DNA from: Pseudomonadota bacterium
GTDB lineage: Bacteria > Myxococcota_A > UBA796 > SXON01
Direction of reading: 5' to 3'
DNA: 63,952 bases
Assembly (NCBI GenBank): GCA_005778355.1
Contig: SXON01000047.1
Span: forward strand, 1 to 63,952
A program made the position numbers and the translations under genes. Below the pieces are notes generated by a model. The model made no database searches. It saw only the letters and a program-made list of their open reading frames with translations, and had not been told where the DNA came from. The stretch's first letter is position 1. Every line of letters begins with the position of its first letter. Positions 1 through 10,400 of the stretch are shown piece by piece.

Positions 1-1098
1 GATCAGATCGAGGAACTGCAGGCCACGATTCGTGTATTTCTTCGCGATGCTCACCACGAGGCGTAGGTTCGCCTCGATGAGCTCCGCCTTGGCCTGCTCG
101 GCCAGGGCCTCGCCGCGGCGCAGCTCCTTGGCGAAGAGGCGCAGCTCGTCGCGGCTCACGGCGAGGTCTTCCTCGATCTTCCGCACCTTGCGCAGCTCGC
201 GGCGCACGCGGCTGTCGAACTCGGCCCAGCGCATCTCAATGATGCCGCTGGCTTCGACGAGCTCGCTCCCGCCGCGATCCGGGGCGCGACGAACACGACG
301 GATGCTACGACGCAGATCGCGCACTGGCAGGCCCGCCTCGCGTGCCACGCGGTCGATCTCCTTCTCGCAGGCCGAGACGATCGCCCATGACTGGTGCAGG
401 TTTTGAGAGATCTCGGTGATGTGCCGCCGCTCGAGCTCGAGGCCGTCCATCAGCACCAGGATCTCCGCCTCCACGGTGTCGACCTGCTCGGCCACGGCCG
501 AGATGTGCTTCTCGCTCCGCACCCGCTCACGCTCCTTCAGCAGGGCGCTGCGGCGCGCGTGGAGTTCCTTCAACTCGCGGTGAACGACGTCGAGGGTCTT
601 GCCGGTCTTGGTCTTGGCGCGACGCGGCTTCTTGCCGTTCTTGACCGCCTTCTGCATGCGGTCGTCTTCCTCGGCGAGCATCGCCTCGACGATCTTGATG
701 CCGAGCGGAGACCCGAGCGTCGACCGGCGCACGGCGATCTCGCCCTCCTCGATGCGCTTTGCAATTTCAATCTCACCTTCTCGCGAGAGCAAGGCCACCG
801 AGCCCATCTTGCGGAGGTACATCCGCACCGGGTCGTTGCTTCGCCCCGTGGGCGTGGTCTCGTTGACCTTCTTCTCCTCCATCTGCAGGCCGCGGCGCTC
901 CTGTTCGGCACGCTTCTTGGCCTGGTGGACAACTTCGATGTCCATCTCGGAGAACATGATGTTGATCTCGTCGAGATTCTCAGTCGTGATGAGGTGCACC
1001 GGCAGGGCGCTCGTCAGTTCCTCGTGGGTGACGAAGCCCCGCTCCTTTCCCATCGCGATGAGCGCCTGGACTTCTTTCAGCTCCTTGTCCTTCAGCAT
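1..1098 (-). CDS. rpoD: Primary sigma factor RpoD (sigma-70), 3' part cut by the window edge
   Basis: The complement encodes the first 366 residues of the housekeeping sigma factor, which directs RNA polymerase to -35/-10 promoters. The N-terminus ([17 protein letters not shown]) is a region 1.1-type fold, followed by the region 1.2 signature [14 protein letters not shown]. At the edge the reading frame reaches region 2.1/2.2 with [18 protein letters not shown] and [11 protein letters not shown], the core-RNAP-binding helix, so regions 2.3-4 lie outside the window. A non-conserved region of over 150 residues sits between 1.2 and 2.1, as in most proteobacterial RpoD. ATG at 1098 is preceded by a purine-rich GAGAGGACC ribosome site and follows the dnaG stop by 18 bp. 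It is therefore the last visible gene of a murA-dnaG-rpoD transcription unit, resembling the classical macromolecular synthesis operon. The call is secure; only the C-terminus is unseen. Confidence 0.97.
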   Translation of the reverse strand, partial: MLKDKELKEVQALIAMGKERGFVTHEELTSALPVHLITTENLDEINIMFSEMDIEVVHQAKKRAEQERRGLQMEEKKVNETTPTGRSNDPVRMYLRKMGSVALLSREGEIEIAKRIEEGEIAVRRSTLGSPLGIKIVEAMLAEEDDRMQKAVKNGKKPRRAKTKTGKTLDVVHRELKELHARRSALLKERERVRSEKHISAVAEQVDTVEAEILVLMDGLELERRHITEISQNLHQSWAIVSACEKEIDRVAREAGLPVRDLRRSIRRVRRAPDRGGSELVEASGIIEMRWAEFDSRVRRELRKVRKIEEDLAVSRDELRLFAKELRRGEALAEQAKAELIEANLRLVVSIAKKYTNRGLQFLDLI

Positions 1099-1116
1099 CT
1101 ACGGTCCTCTCGGCGT

Positions 1117-2916
1117 CTACGGGCGGGAATCATCAGGCCCGGCTCTCCGGGCGGAGGTTTGCTTCAGCGCGGCCTGCTGGGCGTAGAGCCCGGCCAGCTC
1201 GCGTGCGAGTGACTGGTAACTTGACTTGTCACCCGTTGTCTCGCAACGGTGGATCTCACGGTTTATCGCGAGGATACGCGCGTCAATCTGGCGAAGTTGC
1301 ATCCTGGCGAGGATGCCGCGAGCAGCATGAACTACACTTTCTAGGCGGTATAAATCAGATTTCGCAGCAGCTCTGGACAGGATGCGCGCGAGATCGGGGT
1401 CTTCTTCCTGCGCCCAGGTCAGGACCTCGCCCAGGGGCTCGCCTTCCACGAGGCGCCCCATCGCGACCCGCGCCGTGGCGCGATCAGTGACGAGATCGGG
1501 GTCGACCTGGTCGAGCACGCCGCGCATCTGCGCGGGGAAGTGGACCACCAGCCAGAGCAGGTGCCCGAGCTCCCCCCCAGGACTCCAGGCCGGTCGCGAC
1601 TCGACGACCTCGACGGGGCGGGGGGGACGCCCCACGAGCTGCTCCACCTGCGCCTCCGGAATGCCCGTCCAGCCGGCGAGGCGCGTGATCGTCGAGCTGC
1701 GCGCCGCCCCCTCGAGCTTGCGCAGCGTGGGTGCGAGCGCCTCGACGGTGCGCCCCCTCCCCTCGGAGCTCGAGCCCTCGCGGTCGATGGTGCGCCGGAT
1801 GACCAGTTCCAGCAGCGACTCGGTCTTCTCCAGGCGCTCCTCGAAGGCCGAAGCCCCGAACTTCTGGATGAACTCGTCGGGATCCTTGGCGCCGGGCAAG
1901 TCCAGACGCTTCGCCTCCACGCCCGCGGCCAGGAAGAGGTCGAGCGCCCGCATCGCCGCCTTGATCCCTGCCTCGTCGGTGTCGAAGAGCGCGATCACCT
2001 TGGTCGTGAGTCGACGCACGGCCTCCAGCTGCTCGGTGGTGAGCGCCGTGCCGCAGGGAGCCACGGCCTCCTCGAAGCCGGCCTGCCAGAGCGACACGGC
2101 GTCGAAGTAGCCCTCCACGACAATGAGTCGGTCGCGACGCTGCACCGCGTTGCGCGCGAACGACAGCCCGTAGAGAACTTTCGACTTTTCGTAGATCTCG
2201 GTGCCGGGCGAGTTGAGGTACTTCGGCGCCTCCTTGTCAGCGCCCGGAAGCACGCGCCCCCCAAAGGCGACGGGACGCCCGCGGTCGTCGAGGATCGGGA
2301 AGATGAGACGCGCGCGGAACACGTCGTAGGTGGAGTTCGTCCGCTCGTTCTTCTTGACGAGACCGGCCTTGAACAGCGTCTCGCCGTCGAAACCCTCCGC
2401 CCGCAGGTGGTTCTCGAGGTGGTTCCAGCCTTCGGGCACGAAGCCCAGCCGGTACTTCCGCGCGGTGTCGAGCGTGACGCCGCGAGCCTTGAGATAGTCA
2501 CGCCCGGCCTGACCGTCGCGGCCCACGATCAAGGTGTTCTCGAAGTACTTGCAGGCCTGCTCCGCCGCCCCGTAGAGGTCGTTGCGTCGCGACACGACGG
2601 CCTTCTCAGCCGGGCTGAGCGGCCGCTCCTCGATCAGTACTCCGCACTGCGCCGCCAGCTCCTTCACCGCCTCGACGAAGGACACGCCCCGCGTCTTCTG
2701 GAGGAAGCCGAACACGTCGCCGCCGGCGCCGCAGCCGAAGCAGTGGTAAATCTGTCGCGACGGTACGACATTGAAGGAGGGCGATTTCTCGTTGTGGAAG
2801 GGGCACAGCCCCACGTAGGACGAGCCCCGGCGTCGCAGGGTGACGGTGGCGCCGATCACCGCCACGATGTCGGTGCGGGCGCGGATCTCGTCGACGGTGT
2901 GGCGCTGGATGCTCAC
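1117..2916 (-). CDS. dnaG: DNA primase DnaG
   Basis: 599-residue primase that makes RNA primers for DNA replication in complex with DnaB helicase. The N-terminal CHC2 zinc-binding domain has its ligands at C38, H41, C59 and C62 (CPFH ... CFGC). The catalytic RNA-polymerase core contains the TOPRIM fold with VVEGYFDAVSLWQAGF (conserved Glu) and the metal-binding LFDTDEAG. The C-terminal part (after about residue 430) is the less conserved helicase-interaction domain. Length matches the family. The start is GTG at 2916, because no in-frame ATG lies upstream and MSIQRHTVDEIRARTDIV is the expected N-terminus. It lies 55 bp after murA and 18 bp before rpoD on the same strand, so it is most likely co-transcribed with both. 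Confidence 0.97.
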   Translation of the reverse strand: MSIQRHTVDEIRARTDIVAVIGATVTLRRRGSSYVGLCPFHNEKSPSFNVVPSRQIYHCFGCGAGGDVFGFLQKTRGVSFVEAVKELAAQCGVLIEERPLSPAEKAVVSRRNDLYGAAEQACKYFENTLIVGRDGQAGRDYLKARGVTLDTARKYRLGFVPEGWNHLENHLRAEGFDGETLFKAGLVKKNERTNSTYDVFRARLIFPILDDRGRPVAFGGRVLPGADKEAPKYLNSPGTEIYEKSKVLYGLSFARNAVQRRDRLIVVEGYFDAVSLWQAGFEEAVAPCGTALTTEQLEAVRRLTTKVIALFDTDEAGIKAAMRALDLFLAAGVEAKRLDLPGAKDPDEFIQKFGASAFEERLEKTESLLELVIRRTIDREGSSSEGRGRTVEALAPTLRKLEGAARSSTITRLAGWTGIPEAQVEQLVGRPPRPVEVVESRPAWSPGGELGHLLWLVVHFPAQMRGVLDQVDPDLVTDRATARVAMGRLVEGEPLGEVLTWAQEEDPDLARILSRAAAKSDLYRLESVVHAARGILARMQLRQIDARILAINREIHRCETTGDKSSYQSLARELAGLYAQQAALKQTSARRAGPDDSRP

Positions 2917-2971
2917 CCCCGCGATCTATCCGGGGCTTCCCACCCGGGGCCCCGCGCTCATCGCCTGCCGA

Positions 2972-4252
2972 CTACGCAACCGCGAGGTTCGGACGCCCTT
3001 CCTGCCCGCGCATCACCGACGCCCCCACGGCGGAGAGCTTCTCGACGAGCTTCTCGTAGCCGCGGTCGAGGTGGTAGAGTCGCAAGATCTCGGTGGTGCC
3101 CTCGGCGGCGAGGCCGGCCAGCACCAACGACGCCGAGGCGCGAAGGTCGGTGGCCATCACCGTGGCGCCCGACAGGCTGGCTTGACCGGTGATGGTGGCC
3201 GTGCGGCCATCGATGTGAACCCGGGCGCCCAGACGGGTGAGCTCGGCCACGTGCCTGAAGCGGGTCTCGCCGATGGTCGCGGTGATGCTCGATGTTCCGA
3301 GCGCCACGCTCGCGAGTGCCATGCGCGGGGCCGGCATGTCGGTGGGGAAGCCCGGGTGGGGCGCCGTGGTGATGTCGAAGGGCCGAACTCGGCCCGAGGC
3401 GCCCGCGCTCACCCAGCCATCCCCGTGGTCGACATCGGCGCCGGCGTTGCGAAGCACCTCGAGCACCGGCGCGAGATCGCTGGCGTTGGCGCCCTCGCAT
3501 CGCACGTTGCCCCGGGTGATGACCCCGGCCACCAGGTACGTGCCCGCCTCGATGCGGTCAGGCAGGATCCGGTGAGCCTTGGCGGAGGGTCGAAGCGTCG
3601 GCACGCCGTGGACCACGATGCGGGAGGTACCGGCGCCTTCGATGCGCGCGCCGCAACCGCTGAGGAACTTGGCGAGGTCTTCTACCTCGGGCTCCGCAGC
3701 CGCGTTCTCCAGGACCGTGGTGCCCTCGGCAAGCACAGCCGCCATCAAGACGTTTTCGGTGCCGGTGACGGTGACGACGTCGAAGCGGAACTCGGCGCCG
3801 CGAAGTTTATTGACACGGCCGTGCACGTAGCCGCCCTCCAGCTCGAAATGGCAGCCGAGCGCCTCGAGCCCCTTGAGGTGCTGGTCGATCGGGCGCACGC
3901 CGATGGCGCAGCCGCCGGGGAGCGACACGTGGGCCTCGCCGCAGCGCGCGAGCAGCGGCCCAAGTGCGAGCACGCTCGCCCGCATCTTGCGGACGAGGTC
4001 GTACGGGGCCTCGCAAAAGGCCACGCGGGAGGTATCGACGCGGGTGGTGTCGCCCACGAGCGAGGGGCAGCCGACGCGGCCGAGGAGCGACAACATCGAC
4101 GAGGTGTCGACGAGGTCGGGCACGTTCTGCAGCCGGTGCTCGCCCGGGGCCACGATGGTGGCGATGAGGATGGGCAATGAGGCGTTCTTCGCGCCGGAGA
4201 CGGGGACGACGCCGTGGAGGGGGCGGCCGCCGCGAACGAGGAGGGTGTCCAT
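2972..4252 (-). CDS. murA: UDP-N-acetylglucosamine 1-carboxyvinyltransferase MurA
   Basis: 426-residue enzyme that adds enolpyruvate from PEP to UDP-GlcNAc, the first committed step of peptidoglycan synthesis in the cytoplasm. It opens with MDTLLVRGG and the substrate-binding [11 protein letters not shown] motif (K22/N23 type). The PEP-reactive cysteine is at residue 115 in [13 protein letters not shown], exactly the position used in E. coli, so fosfomycin sensitivity would be expected from known MurA chemistry. The reading frame extends 37 codons further upstream, but that extension is Pro/Arg-rich and non-conserved. ATG at 4252 is therefore taken as the start. It is the first gene of the minus-strand unit murA-dnaG-rpoD, and a sigma-70-like promoter lies about 50 nt upstream. 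Confidence 0.96.
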   Translation of the reverse strand: MDTLLVRGGRPLHGVVPVSGAKNASLPILIATIVAPGEHRLQNVPDLVDTSSMLSLLGRVGCPSLVGDTTRVDTSRVAFCEAPYDLVRKMRASVLALGPLLARCGEAHVSLPGGCAIGVRPIDQHLKGLEALGCHFELEGGYVHGRVNKLRGAEFRFDVVTVTGTENVLMAAVLAEGTTVLENAAAEPEVEDLAKFLSGCGARIEGAGTSRIVVHGVPTLRPSAKAHRILPDRIEAGTYLVAGVITRGNVRCEGANASDLAPVLEVLRNAGADVDHGDGWVSAGASGRVRPFDITTAPHPGFPTDMPAPRMALASVALGTSSITATIGETRFRHVAELTRLGARVHIDGRTATITGQASLSGATVMATDLRASASLVLAGLAAEGTTEILRLYHLDRGYEKLVEKLSAVGASVMRGQEGRPNLAVA

Positions 4253-4307
4253 GGTGGGCTCTGGGGGAGGGCGGAGGGAAAGAGAGAGGGGGGACGGCGG
4301 GGGCGCC

Positions 4308-4334
4308 AGTATACGCCCGCGCCGACCGTGTAAA
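4308..4334 (-). promoter_or_regulatory. Sigma-70-like promoter of the murA-dnaG-rpoD unit
   Basis: On the minus strand a -35-like TTTACA (4329-4334) is followed after 15 nt by TATACT (4308-4313), a near-consensus -10. The predicted 5' leader is about 50 nt long, pyrimidine-rich, and has no clear Shine-Dalgarno before the murA ATG. The spacer is 1-2 nt short of optimum. Inferred by pattern only. Confidence 0.55.
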
Positions 4335-4388
4335 GCAGCCGCCCCGCGGAGAAAGCTGAGCAAGGTTCATGCCAAGCCGCCCCGGCGA

Positions 4389-4394
4389 TACACT
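4389..4394 (+). promoter_or_regulatory. Putative -10 box (TACACT) 8 nt before the GTG of the pentapeptide/TPR gene
   Basis: TACACT lies 8 nt upstream of the GTG at 4403, and no Shine-Dalgarno sequence is visible. This fits the recurring close spacing in the window that suggests leaderless or near-leaderless transcripts. No convincing -35. Confidence 0.35.
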
Positions 4395-4402
4395 ACGACG
4401 CG

Positions 4403-7400
4403 GTGCACCTCGCCCTTCGACCCGGATCGCTCGCTGGCGCCAGGCTGCGCGGGGCCGATCTGCGAGGGCAAGACCTCTCGGGTCGCGACCTGTCGGGCGC
4501 CGACATGCGCGGGGCCCGCCTCGATGGCGCCCTGCTCGAAGGCGCCGATTTGCGCGACGCCGAGCTGGCGGGGGCGAGCCTCGCCGGCTGTCGCGCCACG
4601 GGGGCCCGCTTCGATCGCAGCCATGGTGTGCTCCTCTCGGCGCCCGGCCTCGTGGCCACCGAGGCCTCTTTCGTGGGCGCGGAGTGGTTCGGTGCCGTGC
4701 TCACCGGCGCGCGGCTCGACGGCGCGCGGGCGAACGGGGCACGTTTCGACCGGGCGCTCGCAGTAGGACTCAGCGCGACGCGCGCCACGCTGGACCGGGC
4801 CGTTTTCGACGGCGCCGAGCTCGAGGGCGCCGAGTTCACCGGGGCAAGCGCGCGACGGGCCGCCTTCAAGGATGCGCGGGGGCGGCCGTCTTTCCGGGGC
4901 TGCGACCTCTACGGGTCGGACCTGCGCGGCCTGCCGCTCCTGGAGCTGCCGCTCGACGGCGCCTCGCTCGAAGCCGCCTCGGTCGACGGCCGCCTGAGCA
5001 CCCGAGGCAGGCTGCTGCTCGAGTCGCTCGGCTGGACGCCCTCGCGCTGGTCGACTTTGCCCGGCCAGCTCCTCGCCCTGGCGCTCACTCTGGGTGCCCT
5101 GGCCAAGCGCCTCACGCTCGCCACGCGGGACGCGCTCGACCGTTGGCGCGCTGAGCGCGAACGAGCGGAGGCCGACGAGGAGTCGGAGGAGGCCGATGCC
5201 GAGGCGGCCGAGGTCGAGCAAATCCAGCCACGAGCGCCCGGGCTCACCACCGAGACCGAGCCCGAGGCCCGGCGCCCCGAGACCGAGCACCGAGCTCCGA
5301 GCCCCGAGACCGAGCACCGAGCTCCGAGAACCGAGCCCGAGCCCCGAGAACCGCGATCCGAGACCGAGGTCCTTTCCCCGAGCCCCGAGATCGCGCTCCG
5401 GCAACCGAGCCCCGCCCCCGAGGCCGAGCCCACGGTCGACGACGACGCGGAGCCTGACGACGACCCCGGCTTCGCGTGGGCCGCCTTCCAGCGGGATCGC
5501 AACCTGGCCGAGGGGGCTGAGCGTCGCGACCTCGCCGCGCGACTCCTGGCCGTCGAGGCACGAGCTCGGCGCAGCGTGTCTCCCGCACGCGCCGGACCCG
5601 CCATCCCTGCACCCCTCAGGCCCGCCCGCCTCTGGCGCACCGCCCAAGGACTCTGGCGGGAGCCAGACGACGCCCCCGTCACCTCCCTCGCGCGCACCGA
5701 GGTTTTTGAGCTTTTCGAGGAGGCGACCCACGACCGGGTGCAGCGGGCCACCCACCTCGCCGCCGCCAGCGAGCTGGGCGCGCGGGTCCGGGCCCGTCGA
5801 CTGCGCGCGGCCGCGCTGCGACGTGCTGGCGAGGTCCAGCACCAGCGAGAGGTTTCTGAACGCAGCCTGCGGGCGCGCCAAGCGGAGCGCGCCCACATCG
5901 CGCGCGAGGAAGCGCTGGCGAGCGAACTCGCCCCCCCGGTTGCCCTTGACGAGACGGGGCTGGTCGGCGAGGAGCCGGTGGCCATCCCGGCGCCGCCCGC
6001 CGCCGAGGTCCCTGCGGTCGCCCTCCCCGCTGCCGCGACCGGACTCCCCGCGCTCCTGCAGCGCCTCGACACGTGGGCACGCGCGGAGGCCGGAGCGCCC
6101 GCGCCCGCAGCTCACCCGAGCCAGGACCCCGAGCTCATCGAGGCGGCCGGGCGCTTGCGCGCCCGCAGCCGAGCCTTCTTCGACGAGATCTCGGAGCGGC
6201 TCCCCTACGCCCTCCAGGTCGTGGACGGCGCCGTGCGCGTGGTCGCCGATCGGCTGAACACCGCGCTCTCCCGGGGCATTGGCGCCATCGCGAGGCGCGC
6301 GGGCTCTGGGTCGCGCTCGCTGGTCGACCTGCTCGCCCGGGCGCTCACCCTGCTCGGTCGCGGCATGCGCTGGCTGGCGCGCGCCCTGACCTTTGGGCTG
6401 GCTCGGGTGGCCTGGGCAGGGGTGCGGGGCCTCGCGCTCGGCGTCGCGTGGCTCGCACGCTGGGCCGCCCGTGCGGTGGTGGCCCTGGGCCTGGCGATGG
6501 CCGCTGGCCTGCGTCTCGGTGCCCGACTGGCGGCGCGCCTCGCAGTGGCCACGGGGCGCCGCGCCCGGAGCGGCGTCGTGGAGGGGTCGAAGACCACCGC
6601 CCGCGCCCTGGCGACCGGGGGCCGTCTCGGCGCGCGGGGCCTCGCCCGGGGTTCCGTGGAGGGGTGGCGCTGGCTCGTGGGCGACGAGGCCGCCGACATT
6701 GCCCCCACGCTCGAGGAGAGCCTCGACTTCGCCGCCGACGCCAGCGGTCGCGAAGACACCTTCCGTGCCGACGACGCGGCTCGCCTGCTCGCTGCACGAC
6801 GCAAGGTGCGTGAGCGCATCGCGCGTCGCAACACCATGACTGCACGCGCCCGCGAGGTGGGCGCCGCTCGCCAGGCCGAGCTTGATGGACGCGCCGGGCG
6901 TCGCGATCACACCGCCGTGGTCCGCGCGCGAACCGCCGTCTCCGCCCTCGCCGCCCGGGAGGCCCGCGCCACGGCAGCTGCGGAACGCCAAGTCGAGGCG
7001 GCCACCCGCCGGGCCCTGGCCGAGGAGGCGCGGCGCGCCCAGGTGGCCCGCGAGGCCGAGAAGCGGCGCCAGCGCGAGGAGACCGTGCTGGCCGCGCTCT
7101 CGGCGGAGGCCCGCGACACCGAGGCCCGGCTGGCTCGCCTCGAGGTGGAGGCGTCGCGAGACGCCGTCGACCCGGGGCTGCTCGCCGAGCAGCGGCAGCG
7201 CGCCGCCGAGAAACGAGCCGCCTACGAGGCCCAATCCCAGCGGGTGGTCGACGCGCGTAGCGCCGCGGCTGAGGCGGGCCGCGAGGCGGGACAAGAACGT
7301 CGCCGGCTCCTCCTGGCGCAGCTTCGTGCCGGCGTCGGGGGCCTGGGCCGCTTGCGACGCGCGCTCCCGAGCGCCGAGCCCATCGAGGCCGCGCCGGGCG

Positions 7401-10400
7401 TCGACCTCTCGGGGAGAGCCCTGGACGAGCGCGACCTCGCCGGCGCCGATCTGCGGGGCGCCAAACTGGTAGGCGCCAGCCTCCTGGGCGCCGACCTGCG
7501 CCTCGCCGATCTCAGCGGCGCCGATCTCACCGAGGCCGACCTGAGCCATGCCCGCCTCGACGGCGCCCGACTCGACGGGGCGATCCTCGACGGCGCCACG
7601 CTCGACCAGGTGAGCCTGGAGCGAGCCAGCATCGATGGCCTCCGCGCCCGCGGCGCCCGCGTGGGCACCCTCCGCGGCGTCGATCCCGCCCTCCGGGCCC
7701 GTCTCATGGCGGCGGGCGCCCAGCCCTTGCACGGGGACGACGGGCGGGGTGGTCGCGGCGTGCTGGTCGGCCTCGGCGTGGCTGCCGCTCTCGTCGGGGG
7801 TGTCTACGTCATCGGGCGCTTCGGTGCGATCGAGAACTTCGACGCCGGTGCGCTCGAACAGGCCGCGACTGAAGCGAAGCAGACGGGCGACGCGGGTGCC
7901 GCCGTCGAGGCCTTCGAGAAGCTCGCCGCCGGCGCGGAACGCAGCGACTCGAAGGTGGACTACCTCCTGGAGGCCGCGGCCAGCGCCGAGGAGGCGGCGG
8001 ACCGCGCCCGAGCGCTCGACCTCTACGACGCGGCCGTCGCCGCCGCCGAGGAGAGCACCGACGCCGTGCGCGCACGCCTCGCTCGCGCCGAGGCCTGGCT
8101 GCGGCTGGAGCTCGACGACACCGCCGCCACCGAGTTCCGCGCCCTGCTCCAACGAAGCGATCTCACCCCCGACCAGGTGGCATCCAGCATCGTGGGTCTG
8201 TCGCGCGCCGCACGCGAGGCGGGCGCCGCCGAGGCGCGTGACGCCCAGATCGACCGGCTAGAGGGCGCGGGCACTGATCCGGAGCGCGGCTCGCTTGCCT
8301 ACGCGCTGGCCGACGCCTGGGCGGCCCTCGACGACGGCGCCTCGGCCCGGCAGGCCCTCGAAGACGCCCTCGAACGCGTGAAAGACCCCTTCATCGTGCG
8401 CCAGGTTCGCGTGCGTCTCGCGCGCGCCTACGCCGAGGACGAGCAGATCGACCACGCCCTCGGGATCTACCGCGAGCTCATGGCCGAAGATGGCGGCAAC
8501 GACGCCCGCCTCGGTGCCGCCGAGCTGCTCTTGCGCACCGGTCGCGACAGCGAGGCCTCCACGATTCTGGCGCCGCTGTACGCCGACGACGACCACGACA
8601 TCCGCGCTCGCGCCTTGCGGGCCCGTGCCGTCGTCGCCGAGCGGGCGGGTAACCTCGACCTGGCGCTCTCCAGCATTCGCGCCATCCTCGACCTCGACGG
8701 CGTGCCCGTCGAGGTGCTCGACGAGGCCCGCGTCGTCCTCGCCCGTCTCGACCCGAGCGCGGTCGAAGCCCTCGTCGCCGGCAACCCGGCGCTTCGCTCG
8801 GAGCTCATGCTCGGGCGCGCCCGGGCCCTCTACGAGAAGGGCGAGCGCAGCGACGCCCGCGCGCTCTGGGTGGAGCTGGCCGAGAGCCCCGACACCGACA
8901 CCGCCGCGCGCACGGAGGCCATGGTGGCCCTGGCCGACCTCCAGCTCGAAGACAACGACGTGGAGGGCGCCGTCCGTCGTTTCGACGAGCTGCTCGCCAC
9001 CGAGATGCCGCGCGACCTGCGCGACCGGGTGACCCTCGGGCGCAACAACGCGCTCCTGCGCGGGGGACGCATCCAGGAGGCCGAGGCGGCGTACCTTGCC
9101 TTGCGCGAGAAGGGGAACGACGACCTCGCTGCACAGTGCGAGCTCGGCCTGGCGCGGGCGGCTGAGCTCCGCGGGCAGGCAGCTCGGGCGAGCGAGCTGT
9201 ACCTCAAGGTCGGGCGGACGAGTGGGCCGTGGGCGATGGAGGCGCTCTTGTCGCTGGGTGAGCTGCGGGCGCGGGCAGGCGATTTCACCGGAGCGGTCGA
9301 GGCCTACCGACTCGCGCGCAGCCGGCCCGGCGACGCCTCGCGCAAGACCACGGTCGACATCGCGCTCGCGGCGGCGCTCGCCGACTCGGGCGACGACAAG
9401 GCCGCCGCAGAGATCTACGCCACGCTCCTGAGCGCCTCCGTGGCCGAGGTGCGCGTGATGGCACGACTGGCGGTGGCCACGCAGAAGCTGGCCCAGGACC
9501 CGGCAGGGGCGCGCGCGCTCCTCGACGAGGCCCTGTCCGAGGCGGTTCCCGGCGAGAGTCGCAACCTCGCGCGCGCCCAGTGGACCGCCGCGACCGTGGC
9601 CCTCGGCGAAGTCGACGAGGCCCACGCCCGGCTGGCAGCCTGGCTCGACACCGAGAGCGACCAGGGGGCGCGTGAAGAGGTGGCCGCGGCCGCCATGCGG
9701 GCGATGCGCGAGGCGGGTCGCCCCGACGCCGCCGCCGCCCTCGCCGAGCGCTACGCGGGGGCCGGCTTCGAGGCAACCATGGAGGCGGCGTTGTCGCTGC
9801 GGGAAGCCGGGAAACCCGCCGAGGCGGCGCGCCTGCTCCGCAACATCACCGCGCCGAACCGCGAGGACGACCGCTGGCGCCGCGAGTTGCTCGCCGACGC
9901 TCTGATCGACGCCGACGAGCTCGACGAGGCCGACGAGGTGTGGGCGAGCATCGGCGCCGGCGCCGCCGACGAGGCGGCGCGCTTTGGACGCGCTCGAGTG
10001 GCGCGCGCCAAGGGCGACTACGAGACCGCCCTCCGGCTGCTCGAGGGCAACAGCGACGCCCGAGCGCCCGAGGAGCGAGGACTCTCGCTGGAGGGGCTTG
10101 GCCGCTACGAGGAGGCCGGCGCCGCCTACGAGATTCTCGCCGCCGGGGCCACCGCAGAGATGCAGACCGCAGGCCGCGTGGGCCAAGCTCGCGTGCGCCT
10201 CGCCCAGGACGACGCGCCGGGGGCGCTCGCCGCCCTCGCCAAGCTCGCGGTCATCGACCCGGGCTACATGCTCACCGTGGCGCAGATCCGCGGCGAGGCG
10301 CTCATCGCCACCGGCCGGGTCGACGAGGCCCGCGACGTGTACGCTGCGCTCGACGCCGACGCCGAGCAGCGCACGGTGGGTCTGCTCGGCCAGGCGGAGT

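Noticed and set aside
5270..5410. Tandem GAG/CCG-rich repeats considered as a CRISPR-like or VNTR locus
   Set aside because: Units are short, imperfect, unspaced and in frame inside a coding region; they simply encode a disordered linker.
4367..8152. A 1261-codon open frame antisense to the giant gene (and another at 8258-10678)
   Set aside because: GC-rich codon structure of the real gene leaves the complement open. The translation is Gly/Arg/Glu-rich with no domains, while the plus frame has clear repeats and a TM helix.
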